Source: Myxococcus guangdongensis (lineage in GTDB: Bacteria > Myxococcota > Myxococcia > Myxococcales > Myxococcaceae). Taken from it: 64,000 nt of DNA. The translations under genes and the position numbers were made by a program. The notes beneath the pieces were generated by a model. The model did no database searches and was not told the origin of the DNA. It worked only from the letters and a program-made list of their open reading frames with translations. Each line of letters starts with the position of its first letter. Position 1 is the stretch's first letter. This document shows, in pieces, positions 9,119-17,392 of this stretch. The DNA is taken from NCBI RefSeq assembly GCF_024198255.1, contig NZ_JAJVKW010000014.1, positions 62,001-126,000 of the forward strand. Direction: 5' to 3'.

Positions 9119-9613
9119 TCAGCGCGCGTCCTGCTTCTTTCGCCGATACACGTCCGGGTCCACGCGCTCCATGAGGCGCTCCGGCGCCGACAGCGCCGTG
9201 AAACCGTATTGCGTGTACAGCCCATGTGCATCTCTCGTGGCCAGCATGAAACGGCGCAGCCCCTGGAGGTCCGGGTGGGCGAAGACGACCCGCATCAGCC
9301 ACTTGCTCAAGCCCTTGCCACGCTGCGACTCCAGGACGAACACGTCGGCGAGGTAGGCAAAGGTCGCTCGGTCCGTCACGACGCGGCAGCCGCCCACCTG
9401 CGCGCCGTCCGCCGTGTACAGGCCGAAGGCCAGCGAGTGACGCCAGGCCCGCTCCACCGTCTCCCGGGGAATCTCCGGGCTCCAGTACGTCTTCGACAGG
9501 AAGCCGTGCACCAGGTCCAGGTCGATGCGGGAGAAGTCGTCGGAGATGACGTGGCCGTCCTCGCCCTTCACTTCGAAGACAGGGGAAGAGGACGGTGCAG
9601 CGGAGTCCAACAT
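9119..9613 (-). CDS. GNAT-family N-acetyltransferase
   Basis: 164 residues. The GNAT fold is visible: ADVFVLESQRGKGLSKWLM is the acetyl-CoA pyrophosphate-binding motif A (Q/RxxGxG/A type), followed by LRRFMLATRDAHGLYTQYGF, the usual motif B. It transfers an acetyl group from acetyl-CoA to an unknown amine. The start at 9613 gives a typical N-terminus; an in-frame ATG at 9634 is possible. It lies 48 bases downstream of nothing on its strand but is followed by the tail-anchored protein gene, so the two may be cotranscribed. Confidence 0.85.
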   Translation of the reverse strand: MLDSAAPSSSPVFEVKGEDGHVISDDFSRIDLDLVHGFLSKTYWSPEIPRETVERAWRHSLAFGLYTADGAQVGGCRVVTDRATFAYLADVFVLESQRGKGLSKWLMRVVFAHPDLQGLRRFMLATRDAHGLYTQYGFTALSAPERLMERVDPDVYRRKKQDAR

Positions 9614-9848
9614 GGGGAACGTACCTCCCTGCACGCGGGCAGCGCGTGCGACAGCGTGGTGAGCGCAGACCTAACGCATCCGCGTGCGCGCGACCATGTC
9701 TCACGTGGGTGCAATGGCTGACCCGCACAGTTGGGTGCGAGTCGTTGCGATACAGCTTGTCAAGTGGACGGGACGACGGTGGCTCCCCCAGGTCGCCGCG
9801 TGAATGTGTTCATTCGCCGCGTGTCGGGGAGCGCTGGATGCTGTGGCC

Positions 9849-10706
9849 ATGCCTCGAGACGCGACGAAGCGACAGGTCTCCACCGCCCGCTATTGGGTCC
9901 ACCCGGAGCTGCCAGGACTGGAAGCCCAGCATGCCCGCTACACCCGGCACACCTTCGCGCCGCACTCGCATGACGCGTACTCGCTCGTCTGCATGGACCA
10001 GGGCGCCGAGGCGCTGCGATTCCAGGGCAGGACGGTGGTGGCGCCCGAGGGCCGGCTGCTCGTCATCAATCCCGGGCAGATGCACTCGGGCGGCGCCGCG
10101 GACCCGGGCATCGGGTGGACCTATCGCATCCTCTACATCGCCCCCGAGTTGCTCGCGCGCGCCGCCGAGGAGTCCTCGAGCGCTCCGCGCCGCGCCCCCG
10201 AGTTCGCGACGCCCCTCCTGGACGACGCGCTCCTCCTCCGGCGTTTCTCCCAGGTGTTCGCCACCGTCATCGACGCGAGCTCCTGCCGGCTCGAGCGGGA
10301 CGAGGCCCTGTGCGGGCTGCTCGTCGAGTTGGTGCGCGGACATTCCACGCAGGGACAGGAGCCGACTCGCGTCGTGCATTGCGCTCCGGGCATCCGTCGC
10401 GCGCGGGCGCTCATCGAGGCCCAGGTCACTCGCAACATCGGACTGCGGGAGCTGGCGCGCGAGGCTCGGCTGAGTCCCTGGCACTTCGTGCGGGCCTTCC
10501 GTGCGCAGATGGGGCAGACGCCGCAGGTCTATCTGCGCTGTCTACGGGTGCGGCACGCGCAGCGGCTGCTGGCCACCGACATGGCCATGAGCGAGGTGGC
10601 CCTCGCCTGCGGGCTCGCGGACCAGAGTCATCTGGTGAAACAATTCACGCGGACTTTGGGCGTGACGCCCGGACAGTACCGGGCCGCGATGCATGCGCAC
10701 CGGTGA
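9849..10706 (+). CDS. AraC-family transcriptional regulator
   Basis: 285 residues. An N-terminal cupin-like AraC ligand-binding domain (residues ~25-150, HTFAPHSHDAYSLVCMDQG) is followed by two helix-turn-helix motifs in the C-terminal ~100 residues (LRELAREARLSPWHFVRAF and MSEVALACGLADQSHLVKQF, then the TPGQYR signature). The cupin with paired His suggests a small-molecule or metal-dependent sensor. It is divergent from the acetyltransferase gene, with a ~235-base shared upstream region, and is followed after 83 bases by a lipoprotein gene in the same direction. The target is unknown. The start at 9849 was preferred to 9804 because it gives the usual family N-terminus. Confidence 0.88.
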   Translation: MPRDATKRQVSTARYWVHPELPGLEAQHARYTRHTFAPHSHDAYSLVCMDQGAEALRFQGRTVVAPEGRLLVINPGQMHSGGAADPGIGWTYRILYIAPELLARAAEESSSAPRRAPEFATPLLDDALLLRRFSQVFATVIDASSCRLERDEALCGLLVELVRGHSTQGQEPTRVVHCAPGIRRARALIEAQVTRNIGLRELAREARLSPWHFVRAFRAQMGQTPQVYLRCLRVRHAQRLLATDMAMSEVALACGLADQSHLVKQFTRTLGVTPGQYRAAMHAHR

Positions 10707-10789
10707 CGCGCGCGACGGAAGCGCAACGCCGTACAAGAAGGTCCGCGCGAAGCTCCGTACCTTGAGCACCTCACCTTCATGGGGGACTC

Positions 10790-11572
10790 ATGCGAATGGG
10801 ACATTGGTGGTTGTCGTGTGTGCTCGCGGTCTGTGTCGCTGGCTGCGGCGAGGCGCAGCAACGCGTCGAGGACGAAGTCGTGCCCGCGCTCACCTCGCCC
10901 GAGAGCGTCGCGGCGCTGGCGCGCGCTGGCGAGGAGGCCGGCGGGTTCCGGCGAGGAGCGCTGGTGCTCCCGCGCGGGATGCCTGTGCTGGGGCGGAGCA
11001 TCACCGAATGGACGGAGGCGTGGTGGCACTGGACCTATGTGGTGCCCGCCGAGCGCAACCCCGAGCTCGTCCTCGACGCGGACTGCGGCGTGGCGCAGTC
11101 AGGGCCGGTGTACTTCGTTCCGGCCTATGACGGGGCGACGACGTACCGACGGACGTGCCGGGTGCCGTTCGGCAAGCCCGTGCTCGTGCCGTTGTGGATC
11201 ATCATCAATGACTTCCCGTGCCCGGACCCGGACTTCAAGCCCGCGCCGGGACAGACACTCGAACAGTTCCTCCGTGCCGGGGCGCGTGACTTCAACGACC
11301 TCATCCAGGGAGTGGACGTCACCGTGAATGGCCGGCCGGTACCCTACACGGCGCACAGGCATACCGGTTCCATGTTCACCTTCTCCGCCCATCCGAGCCT
11401 CGTGGGGAAGTTCCCCGACCCCTGCCTCACGGGGACGCCACAGCAGGGAGTGAGCGATGGCTGGTGGTTGATGTTGGTGCTCGCGCCGGGAACGCACACG
11501 GTGCACGTCACGGCCCTGTCACCGATGGGGAGCTTCATCGACTACACCTATCGACTCGAGGTCGGGTGGTAG
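10790..11572 (+). CDS. Hypothetical lipoprotein
   Basis: 260 residues, family not recognised. A type II signal peptide ends in the lipobox VAGC near residue 19, so a lipid-anchored periplasmic or outer-membrane protein is expected. The mature part contains ITEWTEAWWHWTYVVP, which resembles myxobacterial lipoproteins of unknown function, then several Cys residues and a predicted all-beta C-terminal half (TGSMFTFSAHPSLVGKFP, THTVHVTALSPMGSF). GGGGGAC lies just before the ATG. It follows the AraC gene and could be regulated by it. Confidence 0.7.
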   Translation: MRMGHWWLSCVLAVCVAGCGEAQQRVEDEVVPALTSPESVAALARAGEEAGGFRRGALVLPRGMPVLGRSITEWTEAWWHWTYVVPAERNPELVLDADCGVAQSGPVYFVPAYDGATTYRRTCRVPFGKPVLVPLWIIINDFPCPDPDFKPAPGQTLEQFLRAGARDFNDLIQGVDVTVNGRPVPYTAHRHTGSMFTFSAHPSLVGKFPDPCLTGTPQQGVSDGWWLMLVLAPGTHTVHVTALSPMGSFIDYTYRLEVGW

Positions 11573-11636
11573 CGCGCGCCTGGATGTCTGGCTGACGCGG
11601 CAGGCCCATCCAGTTGGGTGTGAATGCCTCATTCCT

Positions 11637-11988
11637 CTGCGGTGCGAGTTGAGGGCGGGGGATTTCCTCGAGTCCGTTCCGGAGGGTGCGGATGCGTACG
11701 TGCTCAAGCGCATCCTGCACGACTGGAACGACGAGACGTGTGTGACGCTGCTGCGCCACTGCCGGTCGGCGATGGCGGAGGGGGACGGGTGCTCGTGGTG
11801 GATACGGTCATTCCGTCGGGCAACGGGCCGCATGGGGACAAGGTGTTGGACGTGATGATGGCCGCGCTGCCCGGCGCGAGCGCACGGAGAAGGAGTTCCG
11901 CGACCTCTTCGCCCAGGCGGGGCTGAAGCTCTCGCGCATCGTGCCCACGCCGACACCGCTGAACATCACGGAGGCCGTGGCCGCTTGA
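11637..11988 (+). pseudogene. Decayed C-terminal fragment of a SAM-dependent O-methyltransferase
   Basis: The conserved C-terminal part of a plant-type/actinobacterial O-methyltransferase (methyltransf_2 family) is readable only across three frames. First comes RCELRAGDFLESVPEGADAY and LKRILHDWNDE (11637 to ~11790), then RVLVVDTVIPSGNGPHGDK and VLDVMMAALP one frame over (~11788 to ~11880), then RERTEKEFRDLFAQAGLKL ending in NITEAVAA-stop at 11988. Order and spacing match the family (GDFFESVP, LHDWDD, VVxxVI). The N-terminal dimerisation part is absent. Truncation plus two frameshifts make it non-functional. Confidence 0.75.
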
Positions 11989-12012
11989 ACGGGTTCGACG
12001 GCCCCTGGCTGC

Positions 12013-12735
12013 TCAGCGAATGGGCAGCTCGCGGAACGTCAGGCCGTCCAGGTCCAGGCGGAGCACGGAGTCGCGGAAGCGCTCCGTGCCGATGACCATC
12101 GTAGCGAAGTTGCCCACCCGGAACAGGTCCACCTCCGTGGGCAGGGCGGCCGCTTCGAGGACGGGTTCTTCGGGACGTGAGAGGCCGAATCGCCCGCACG
12201 TTGGACACGGCGAAGGAACATCCGCCGGAATGCAGTCCGGGTGGAGCCTCCCCTGAGGCGACATCTGGAGTTCCAGCAACTCGGGCGGAGATTTCTGACG
12301 GAACTTCAGAGCGGTCGGATGCCCGCTCAAATTTCGCACTCCATCTGCTTGGAGTGACACCAACGCTTCTCGGTGAACGAGCAACACTGAGATGACCCAC
12401 GCGAAGGCCGGCAGCCTGCCGGATGCGCTTCCCACGAACGGCCCGAAACCTGTTCCGGGAGGAAGCTCCATGTTCGGAGCCACCAACGGACGCACCAATT
12501 CACGCAGACGAACGAACTCCTGGAAGGGCTCGGGTCTTGCTCTTTCGAGTTCGCGCCCCTCTGGCAAGTGAGACAGGTCGACCTCTGGATGGAAGTGGCC
12601 GACGCCAGCCCACGTGGCGCCACACGTGGGGCATCCCATCAAACCAGGGAGCTTCCACTTGCGGACCCCATGAACCTCGCCGCCGTGCTTCGCCGCGACC
12701 TCTCGGTCCTCGTCCACCCAGAAGAATCGACCCAT
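12013..12735 (-). CDS. SitI6-family double-CXXCG immunity protein
   Basis: 240 residues. Two zinc-ribbon-like motifs, CPTCGATW near residue 36 and CPTCGRFG near residue 170, define the double-CXXCG paralogous family restricted to Myxococcus relatives. Members were characterised as SitI6-type immunity proteins that neutralise SitA6 lipoprotein toxins exchanged between cells by TraA/TraB outer-membrane exchange. It begins 6 bases after the end of the toxin frame, the canonical toxin-immunity order. The reading frame is intact, so immunity is probably retained even though the toxin next door is frameshifted. Confidence 0.85.
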   Translation of the reverse strand: MGRFFWVDEDREVAAKHGGEVHGVRKWKLPGLMGCPTCGATWAGVGHFHPEVDLSHLPEGRELERARPEPFQEFVRLRELVRPLVAPNMELPPGTGFGPFVGSASGRLPAFAWVISVLLVHREALVSLQADGVRNLSGHPTALKFRQKSPPELLELQMSPQGRLHPDCIPADVPSPCPTCGRFGLSRPEEPVLEAAALPTEVDLFRVGNFATMVIGTERFRDSVLRLDLDGLTFRELPIR

Positions 12736-12741
12736 TCGTCC

Positions 12742-13414
12742 TCACGCTCCTGGCTTGGAATAGTACGGCTGGATGGGGCCACCCATAAGCTGGAAACGGT
12801 AGATGAGTTCCCCTGCGTGCTTGAAGATGGCCTCAGGCTGAGCGGACGGATTCGACCTCTGAAACTGTCGCCAGGCCTCATTCCAGTCGCCTCCACGCCC
12901 CCCCTCCCCTGTGAATCCGGTGATGAAGCTCATAGGGGATGGGCATCGTGAAGTGATGGATCCTGACCCCCTGAAGCTCGAACCACTCTTTCAAGGCGGG
13001 CTCCTGCGGAAAGATGTGGTGCTTCTCCCAACGCCCGGACGGCAGGCGGTGTGACGGTGGGATGACCTCCTCTGGAGAACCGTTCCAGTTGGGGAACGTC
13101 ATGATGGAACCAGGAGGGAGCTTCTGTGCCCCGCCCCAGTTCCTTCGCGGACCGCTGCCCGGCGCCGCAGCTGCCGCCGGTGGGCGGGCAGGCGGAAACC
13201 GGGCCAACTCGACTCCGCCGAGCCGGTCCGCGCATCGATAGAAGCCACAGGTATCGCCTAGACACAGGAGAGAGACGCACTCATCTTCTCGTGGGTCGTC
13301 ACACTCCAACTCGGCGGCTTCCCATGCCTGCTGCATGGAGGGCTTTTGAGTGACGGAACAGCCCGAGCAGAACGCGACCAGAAGAAGGACACCGAAAGCC
13401 CGAAGGGTTCGCAT
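12742..13414 (-). pseudogene. SitA6-family polymorphic toxin lipoprotein, frameshifted
   Basis: The frame starting at 13414 has a lipoprotein signal (LLLVAFCSGC lipobox), a Cys-rich segment, a Pro/Ala linker and the toxin region with EKHHIFPQEPALKEW and IPYELHHRIHRGGG. It then runs into AWRRLE-stop at 12878. The expected continuation, GRGGDWNEAWRQFQRSNPS to the end at 12742, lies in the neighbouring frame. The break is in a run of seven G on the coding strand (seven C at 12898-12904 on the plus strand); six G would restore one continuous frame. The HH...HxxxH pattern suggests a His-Me-finger nuclease-like toxin. The event may be a real loss, a phase-variable switch, or a sequencing error. Confidence 0.78.
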
Positions 13415-13483
13415 AGGGAGGCCCAAGATACTCCCCGTGACCGACAATCCCCTTCATGAATGTCTTCTATTGGAGGATGGTGG

Positions 13484-15139
13484 CTAGCGAATGGCTGGCA
13501 GGGATTCGTCGAGGCGACTCCGCTCTCGGCGCACATCACAGACAGGGTCCCATGTGCCCAGGGCCCACGGGAGGACTTCTTCCTGGATGGCGCGATGAAG
13601 GGCTCGCACGGCCTCCCACGGAGACAAACGCTCCTGCGCACGAGCGCTCGTCCCGAATACGCCATTGCTCCACGCTGGCCCCGACAACGCCCTGCTCGCC
13701 GTGGAGAGGCCCCCTCTCAGCGCCCGGTCATACGTATCGCTCTCCTCCAGTGACACCGGGCCGGACAGCGGAATGCAACGCGAGCCGTTCGCCAGTGACC
13801 AGGACGCGGAGAAGGCCGCAGGCGCGCTCATCTGACTGGGCACGAGATTCGATGCACGACGCGCTCGACGAGCCGACTCCTCCGTCGGAGCACACACCCA
13901 GTCCTCCATGGCGGCGAGGCCACGACGCGGCCCATCGTCCTCGGGATGCTCGTCATCCCAGTGCCGCATCACTCGACGTGTGGCGGCGAGCATCATCCGC
14001 ACCCGCGCCTCCGTCCCCTGCCCCGCGCACGCAATCGCCCAACGGACGAGCACATCCGCGGGACTCTCCGCCGCACTCGAAAGAGCAGGTAGCTCCGCAC
14101 GAAGCGCTGCAACCAGGGACGACGACGTCCCCGACACCGGTGGGTACGTGCGCCCCCGGAACTCGTCCCGAAGGATGTCGTCGATGGCCGCGTCGATGAA
14201 GACCTGCGCCCACGAGCCATTCCGCAGACGCAACAAGTCCGACACCACGGACACCGCCTTCACTCCACAAGTTCCCAACAGGCCGATGGCGCGAACCCCC
14301 GATTCAAATCGAATCGAGCGCTCACTCGGGCGCTCCCGGGCGTTCCCCGCCTCCTCGACCAACAACCGTAGAGCACGCTCGGGTGCGTGCACCCACAAGG
14401 CACGCAGCGTCTCCGTCCGGTTGTCATCGTCAAGCAGGAGATGCTCCTCCAACGGAACGACCAGCTCCGCATCCGGAGGCGTCACCCGCTCCAGCACCGC
14501 GAGCGCGAAGCGGCGGTTCCACGCCCGCGAGTCCCCCAGCAGCGTGAGCGCCACACTTCGCACCCGCGGTGGCACGGGGCCCGTCAGCCGTGAGAGGACC
14601 TGCGCCGCGCGCGCACGGACCTCCTCATCCCGCTTGTCCTCCAGGCACGCGAAGACAGCGCGAAGCACCGCCGCCGTGGGGCGCGGGCGCAGCTTCGCCA
14701 TCAAGCCCAGCGTCGCGCGGCGCACCCGGGCGCTCGGTCCCTCCAGCAGGAAGAGCAACGCGGGGACCACCCCCGTGGGCTCGGGGTCCACCCGCGACAG
14801 CAGGTCGAGGCACGTGAGCTGACGCGACTTCTCGGAGTCACGCCATTGCTCGGAATGACTTGCCTCCAGCATCTCCAGCAACGCCGGAACCATCCCCAAC
14901 CCCGCATCGAGGATGTGCAGCTGCGCATCCTCGGAGTCCTCGAGGTCCATCTCGGGGTCCTCGGGGTCGAGTTCGGGCTCCTCGGGATCCAGGTACAAAG
15001 CCAACCACTCGCGCGCAGTCCGCCCCGCCCAGCGGACCTCCGCGCGCTGGAGCTCCGCATCCAGACGCCGGAGGGAGGAGAGGTTGTCGGGACGGGCCTC
15101 CCGCCGCGCCCGCTCCAGGTCGTCACTCATGTCCGACAT
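13484..15139 (-). CDS. HEAT-repeat protein
   Basis: 551 residues with no signal peptide. From ~residue 70 to 330 it is built of ~35-residue helical pairs of HEAT type (GVVPALLFLLEGPSARVRRA, VRARAAQVLSRL, VRSVALTLLGDSRAWNRRFA), preceded by an acidic stretch (EEPELDPEDPEMDLED). The C-terminal 200 residues are less repetitive. HEAT solenoids are protein-interaction scaffolds; many myxobacterial examples are of unknown function. It lies 69 bases upstream of the Sit toxin on the same strand, so cotranscription is possible. No function can be assigned. Confidence 0.75.
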   Translation of the reverse strand: MSDMSDDLERARREARPDNLSSLRRLDAELQRAEVRWAGRTAREWLALYLDPEEPELDPEDPEMDLEDSEDAQLHILDAGLGMVPALLEMLEASHSEQWRDSEKSRQLTCLDLLSRVDPEPTGVVPALLFLLEGPSARVRRATLGLMAKLRPRPTAAVLRAVFACLEDKRDEEVRARAAQVLSRLTGPVPPRVRSVALTLLGDSRAWNRRFALAVLERVTPPDAELVVPLEEHLLLDDDNRTETLRALWVHAPERALRLLVEEAGNARERPSERSIRFESGVRAIGLLGTCGVKAVSVVSDLLRLRNGSWAQVFIDAAIDDILRDEFRGRTYPPVSGTSSSLVAALRAELPALSSAAESPADVLVRWAIACAGQGTEARVRMMLAATRRVMRHWDDEHPEDDGPRRGLAAMEDWVCAPTEESARRARRASNLVPSQMSAPAAFSASWSLANGSRCIPLSGPVSLEESDTYDRALRGGLSTASRALSGPAWSNGVFGTSARAQERLSPWEAVRALHRAIQEEVLPWALGTWDPVCDVRRERSRLDESLPAIR

Positions 15140-15245
15140 CCTCGCCGCTTGTCGCCGGGCTCACCAGGACACTCGGACCTGGTTGCGCCCGAATGCCCCC
15201 ATCCCGGTAGGCTCATGCCATGCACCAGTCCATGCAGGTCCGTCC

Positions 15246-15509
15246 ATGAGCCAACGGCCCTGGCTTCTCATCGCCATCCTGAGCAGCGCAGTCATCGGAG
15301 TGGCCTACGTCGGCTTCGCGGACGTCGGCACCGTGTGCGCCTGTCACGACGGAGGCTTCTCGGACGGCCTGCGACTCCCGCTCGACGACAAGGACACCTT
15401 CTGCGCCAGCAGATGCGAAGGCCAGGGCGGAGGCCTCGAGCTCCGCGATGGACGTCTGTCCCTCGCGGAGCTCGAGGCTACCCGGGCCGCGCTCGGCAAC
15501 TCGCCGTAG
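15246..15509 (+). CDS. Small membrane-anchored Cys-containing protein
   Basis: 87 residues, not recognised. The N-terminal hydrophobic helix (LLIAILSSAVIGVAYVGFA) is followed by a short extracytoplasmic part with a CxC pair (VCACHDG) and a CxxxC pair (CASRCEG) that could bind metal or form disulfides. It is divergent from the HEAT-repeat gene with a 106-base shared upstream region, and its end is convergent with the symporter gene. Confidence 0.55.
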   Translation: MSQRPWLLIAILSSAVIGVAYVGFADVGTVCACHDGGFSDGLRLPLDDKDTFCASRCEGQGGGLELRDGRLSLAELEATRAALGNSP

Positions 15510-15521
15510 CCCGTGGACTGC

Positions 15522-17225
15522 TCAAGTCCCAGGGGCCGGAGCGGCCTCCGGCCCACGTGGCAGCACCGTCTGCGCCACCAGACTCAGCACCACGACGAGC
15601 GCGCAGCCAATGACGTTGTACCAGAGGTAGCCGATGTCGCTGAAGATGAAGAGGCCAATCACCGTCGACTGCGAGATGACCGCCGCCGTGAAGACGGCAT
15701 GCCCTCGCACGAACTTCAGGAAGAACGCCACCAGGAAGATACCCAGCACCGTCCCGTAGAAAATCGAGCCCAGGATGTTCACCGCCTGGATGAGATTGTC
15801 GAGCAGTGACGCGAAGGTCGCGAACCCCACCGCCACCAACCCCCAGAACACCGTGAACAACTTCGACGCGATGAGCACATGCCGGTCCGACGCCTCCGGA
15901 CGGAACACCCGCCGATAGAAGTCCACCGTCGTCGTCGCCCCCAGCGCATTGAGCTCACTCGCGATGGAGCTCATCGCCGCCGACAGGATGACCGCGATGA
16001 GCAGCCCGAACAGCCCGCTGGGCAGCCACCGCTTCACGAAGCCGATGAAGATGTAGTCCGAGTCCTTCGTCTCCGCCCCAGGCAACGCCCGCGTCACCAA
16101 CGCCTTGGCGTCCTTGCGGACCTGGCTCGCCTCACCCGCCGCCGCGCGCAGTGACTCACGCACGCCCGTGCGCGAAGCCTCATCTCCCGCCGACAGGTAC
16201 TGCTCCACCTGCGCGCGCTTGCTCGACTGGACCTGCTCCCACTTCGTCTCCAGCGCCGCGTACTCCGCCGCCTGCGAGGAGCCTCGCATCCGCTCGCCCA
16301 GCGTCTCGTTGAACAGCAGGGGCGGCGTGCTGAACTGGTAGAAGACGAAGACGAGGATTCCGACGAAGAGAATCAGGAACTGCATCGGAATCTTCAGCAC
16401 GCCGTTGAACAACAATCCCAGCCGGCTCTCCGTGATGGAGCGCCCCGTGAGGTAGCGGCCCACCTGCGACTGGTCCGTGCCGAAGTACGACAGCGCCAGG
16501 AAGAAGCCGCCCGTGAGCCCGGACCAGAAGTTGTAACGGTCCTGCACGTTGAAGTCGAAGCTCACCACGTTCATCCGACCGAACGCGCCCGCCACGTCCA
16601 CCGCGTCACCGAACGACACGTGCGAGGGCAGCCGCCAGAGGATGACCAGCGCGGCCACCACCATGCCGCCCATCATCACCACCATCTGCTGCTTCTGCGT
16701 CTGGCTGACCGCGGTCGACCCACCCGTCACCGTGTAGAGGATGACCAGCGCCCCCATCGCCACCACCGTGGGCTCCAGCGCCCAGCCCAGAATCGTGGAG
16801 AGGATGATGGACGGCGCGTAGATGGTGATGCCCGCCGCCAGGCCCCGCTGCACCAGGAACAAGAAGGCGCCGAACAGGCGCGTCTTCAAATCGAAGCGCG
16901 ACTCCAGGTACTGGTACGCCGTGATGACGTTCAGCCGGTAGTAGATGGGGACGAAGACCGCGCTGATGAGGATCATCGCGAACGGCAGTCCGAAGTAGAA
17001 CTGCACGAAGCGCATGCCGTCTTCGTAGGCCTGTCCCGGCACGGAGAGGAACGTGATGGCGCTGGCCTGCGTGGCCATCACCGCCAGGCCGATGGTGGGC
17101 CACTTCAACTCACGAGCGCCGCGGAGATACTCCTCCGTGTTCTTCGCCCCCCGCGACTTCCACATCCCCCACAGCACGATGGTCGCCGTCGTCCCGACGA
17201 GCACCACCCAGTCGAGCAAGGTCAC
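15522..17225 (-). CDS. Sodium:solute symporter (SSS family)
   Basis: 567 residues with about 13 predicted membrane helices. The SSS signature regions are present: EEYLRGARELKWPTIGLAVM with the following SAITFLSVPGQAY, the GGFFLALSYFGTDQSQVGRYL helix, and AAMSSIASELNALGATTTVD late in the protein. A soluble insertion of ~100 residues lies before the last helices (QAAEYAALETKWEQVQSSK). It imports an unknown solute with Na+. The start is a GTG at 17225 whose bases overlap the stop of the upstream 56-residue gene (GTGA), implying translational coupling; in-frame ATGs further upstream lie inside that gene. The final gene of a three-gene operon with a PIG-L deacetylase, possibly importing the deacetylated product. 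Confidence 0.88.
   Translation of the reverse strand: MTLLDWVVLVGTTATIVLWGMWKSRGAKNTEEYLRGARELKWPTIGLAVMATQASAITFLSVPGQAYEDGMRFVQFYFGLPFAMILISAVFVPIYYRLNVITAYQYLESRFDLKTRLFGAFLFLVQRGLAAGITIYAPSIILSTILGWALEPTVVAMGALVILYTVTGGSTAVSQTQKQQMVVMMGGMVVAALVILWRLPSHVSFGDAVDVAGAFGRMNVVSFDFNVQDRYNFWSGLTGGFFLALSYFGTDQSQVGRYLTGRSITESRLGLLFNGVLKIPMQFLILFVGILVFVFYQFSTPPLLFNETLGERMRGSSQAAEYAALETKWEQVQSSKRAQVEQYLSAGDEASRTGVRESLRAAAGEASQVRKDAKALVTRALPGAETKDSDYIFIGFVKRWLPSGLFGLLIAVILSAAMSSIASELNALGATTTVDFYRRVFRPEASDRHVLIASKLFTVFWGLVAVGFATFASLLDNLIQAVNILGSIFYGTVLGIFLVAFFLKFVRGHAVFTAAVISQSTVIGLFIFSDIGYLWYNVIGCALVVVLSLVAQTVLPRGPEAAPAPGT
15533..15554 (+). terminator. Hairpin between convergent genes
   Basis: Perfect 9-bp stem (GGGCCGGAG at 15533-15541, CTCCGGCCC at 15546-15554) with a CGGC loop. 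It follows the small Cys-protein gene by 23 bases and lies within the last codons of the convergent symporter gene, so it could act for the plus-strand transcript. Confidence 0.45.
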
Positions 17226-17392
17226 GAGTACACCCAGGTGAGCGCCGCCGACAGGACGACGAAGAGGACGAAGACGCCGACCACCAGCAAATAGATGTTG
17301 CGCCACGAGCCGAGCAGCGGCGGCGCGTCATCCAGCTCCGGCCGCTTCTCGACGGGCGCGGGAGACGAAGAGGGATTCACGGGAGGGCTCAT
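17222..17392 (-). CDS. 56-residue single-pass membrane protein between deacetylase and symporter
   Basis: The start ATG at 17392 overlaps the deacetylase stop (ATGA), and the stop overlaps the symporter GTG (GTGA), so the gene is fixed on both sides by coupling overlaps. The product has a polar N-terminus and one membrane helix (NIYLLVVGVFVLFVVLSAAL). A single-helix protein fused by position to a transporter suggests an accessory subunit or chaperone of the symporter, by analogy with other small transporter subunits; this is inference. The family is not recognised. Confidence 0.7.
   Translation of the reverse strand: MSPPVNPSSSPAPVEKRPELDDAPPLLGSWRNIYLLVVGVFVLFVVLSAALTWVYS

Noticed and set aside
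11519..11956. A 145-residue minus-strand frame across the O-methyltransferase remnant
   Set aside because: It is antisense to a recognisable degraded gene, with shadow-type composition.
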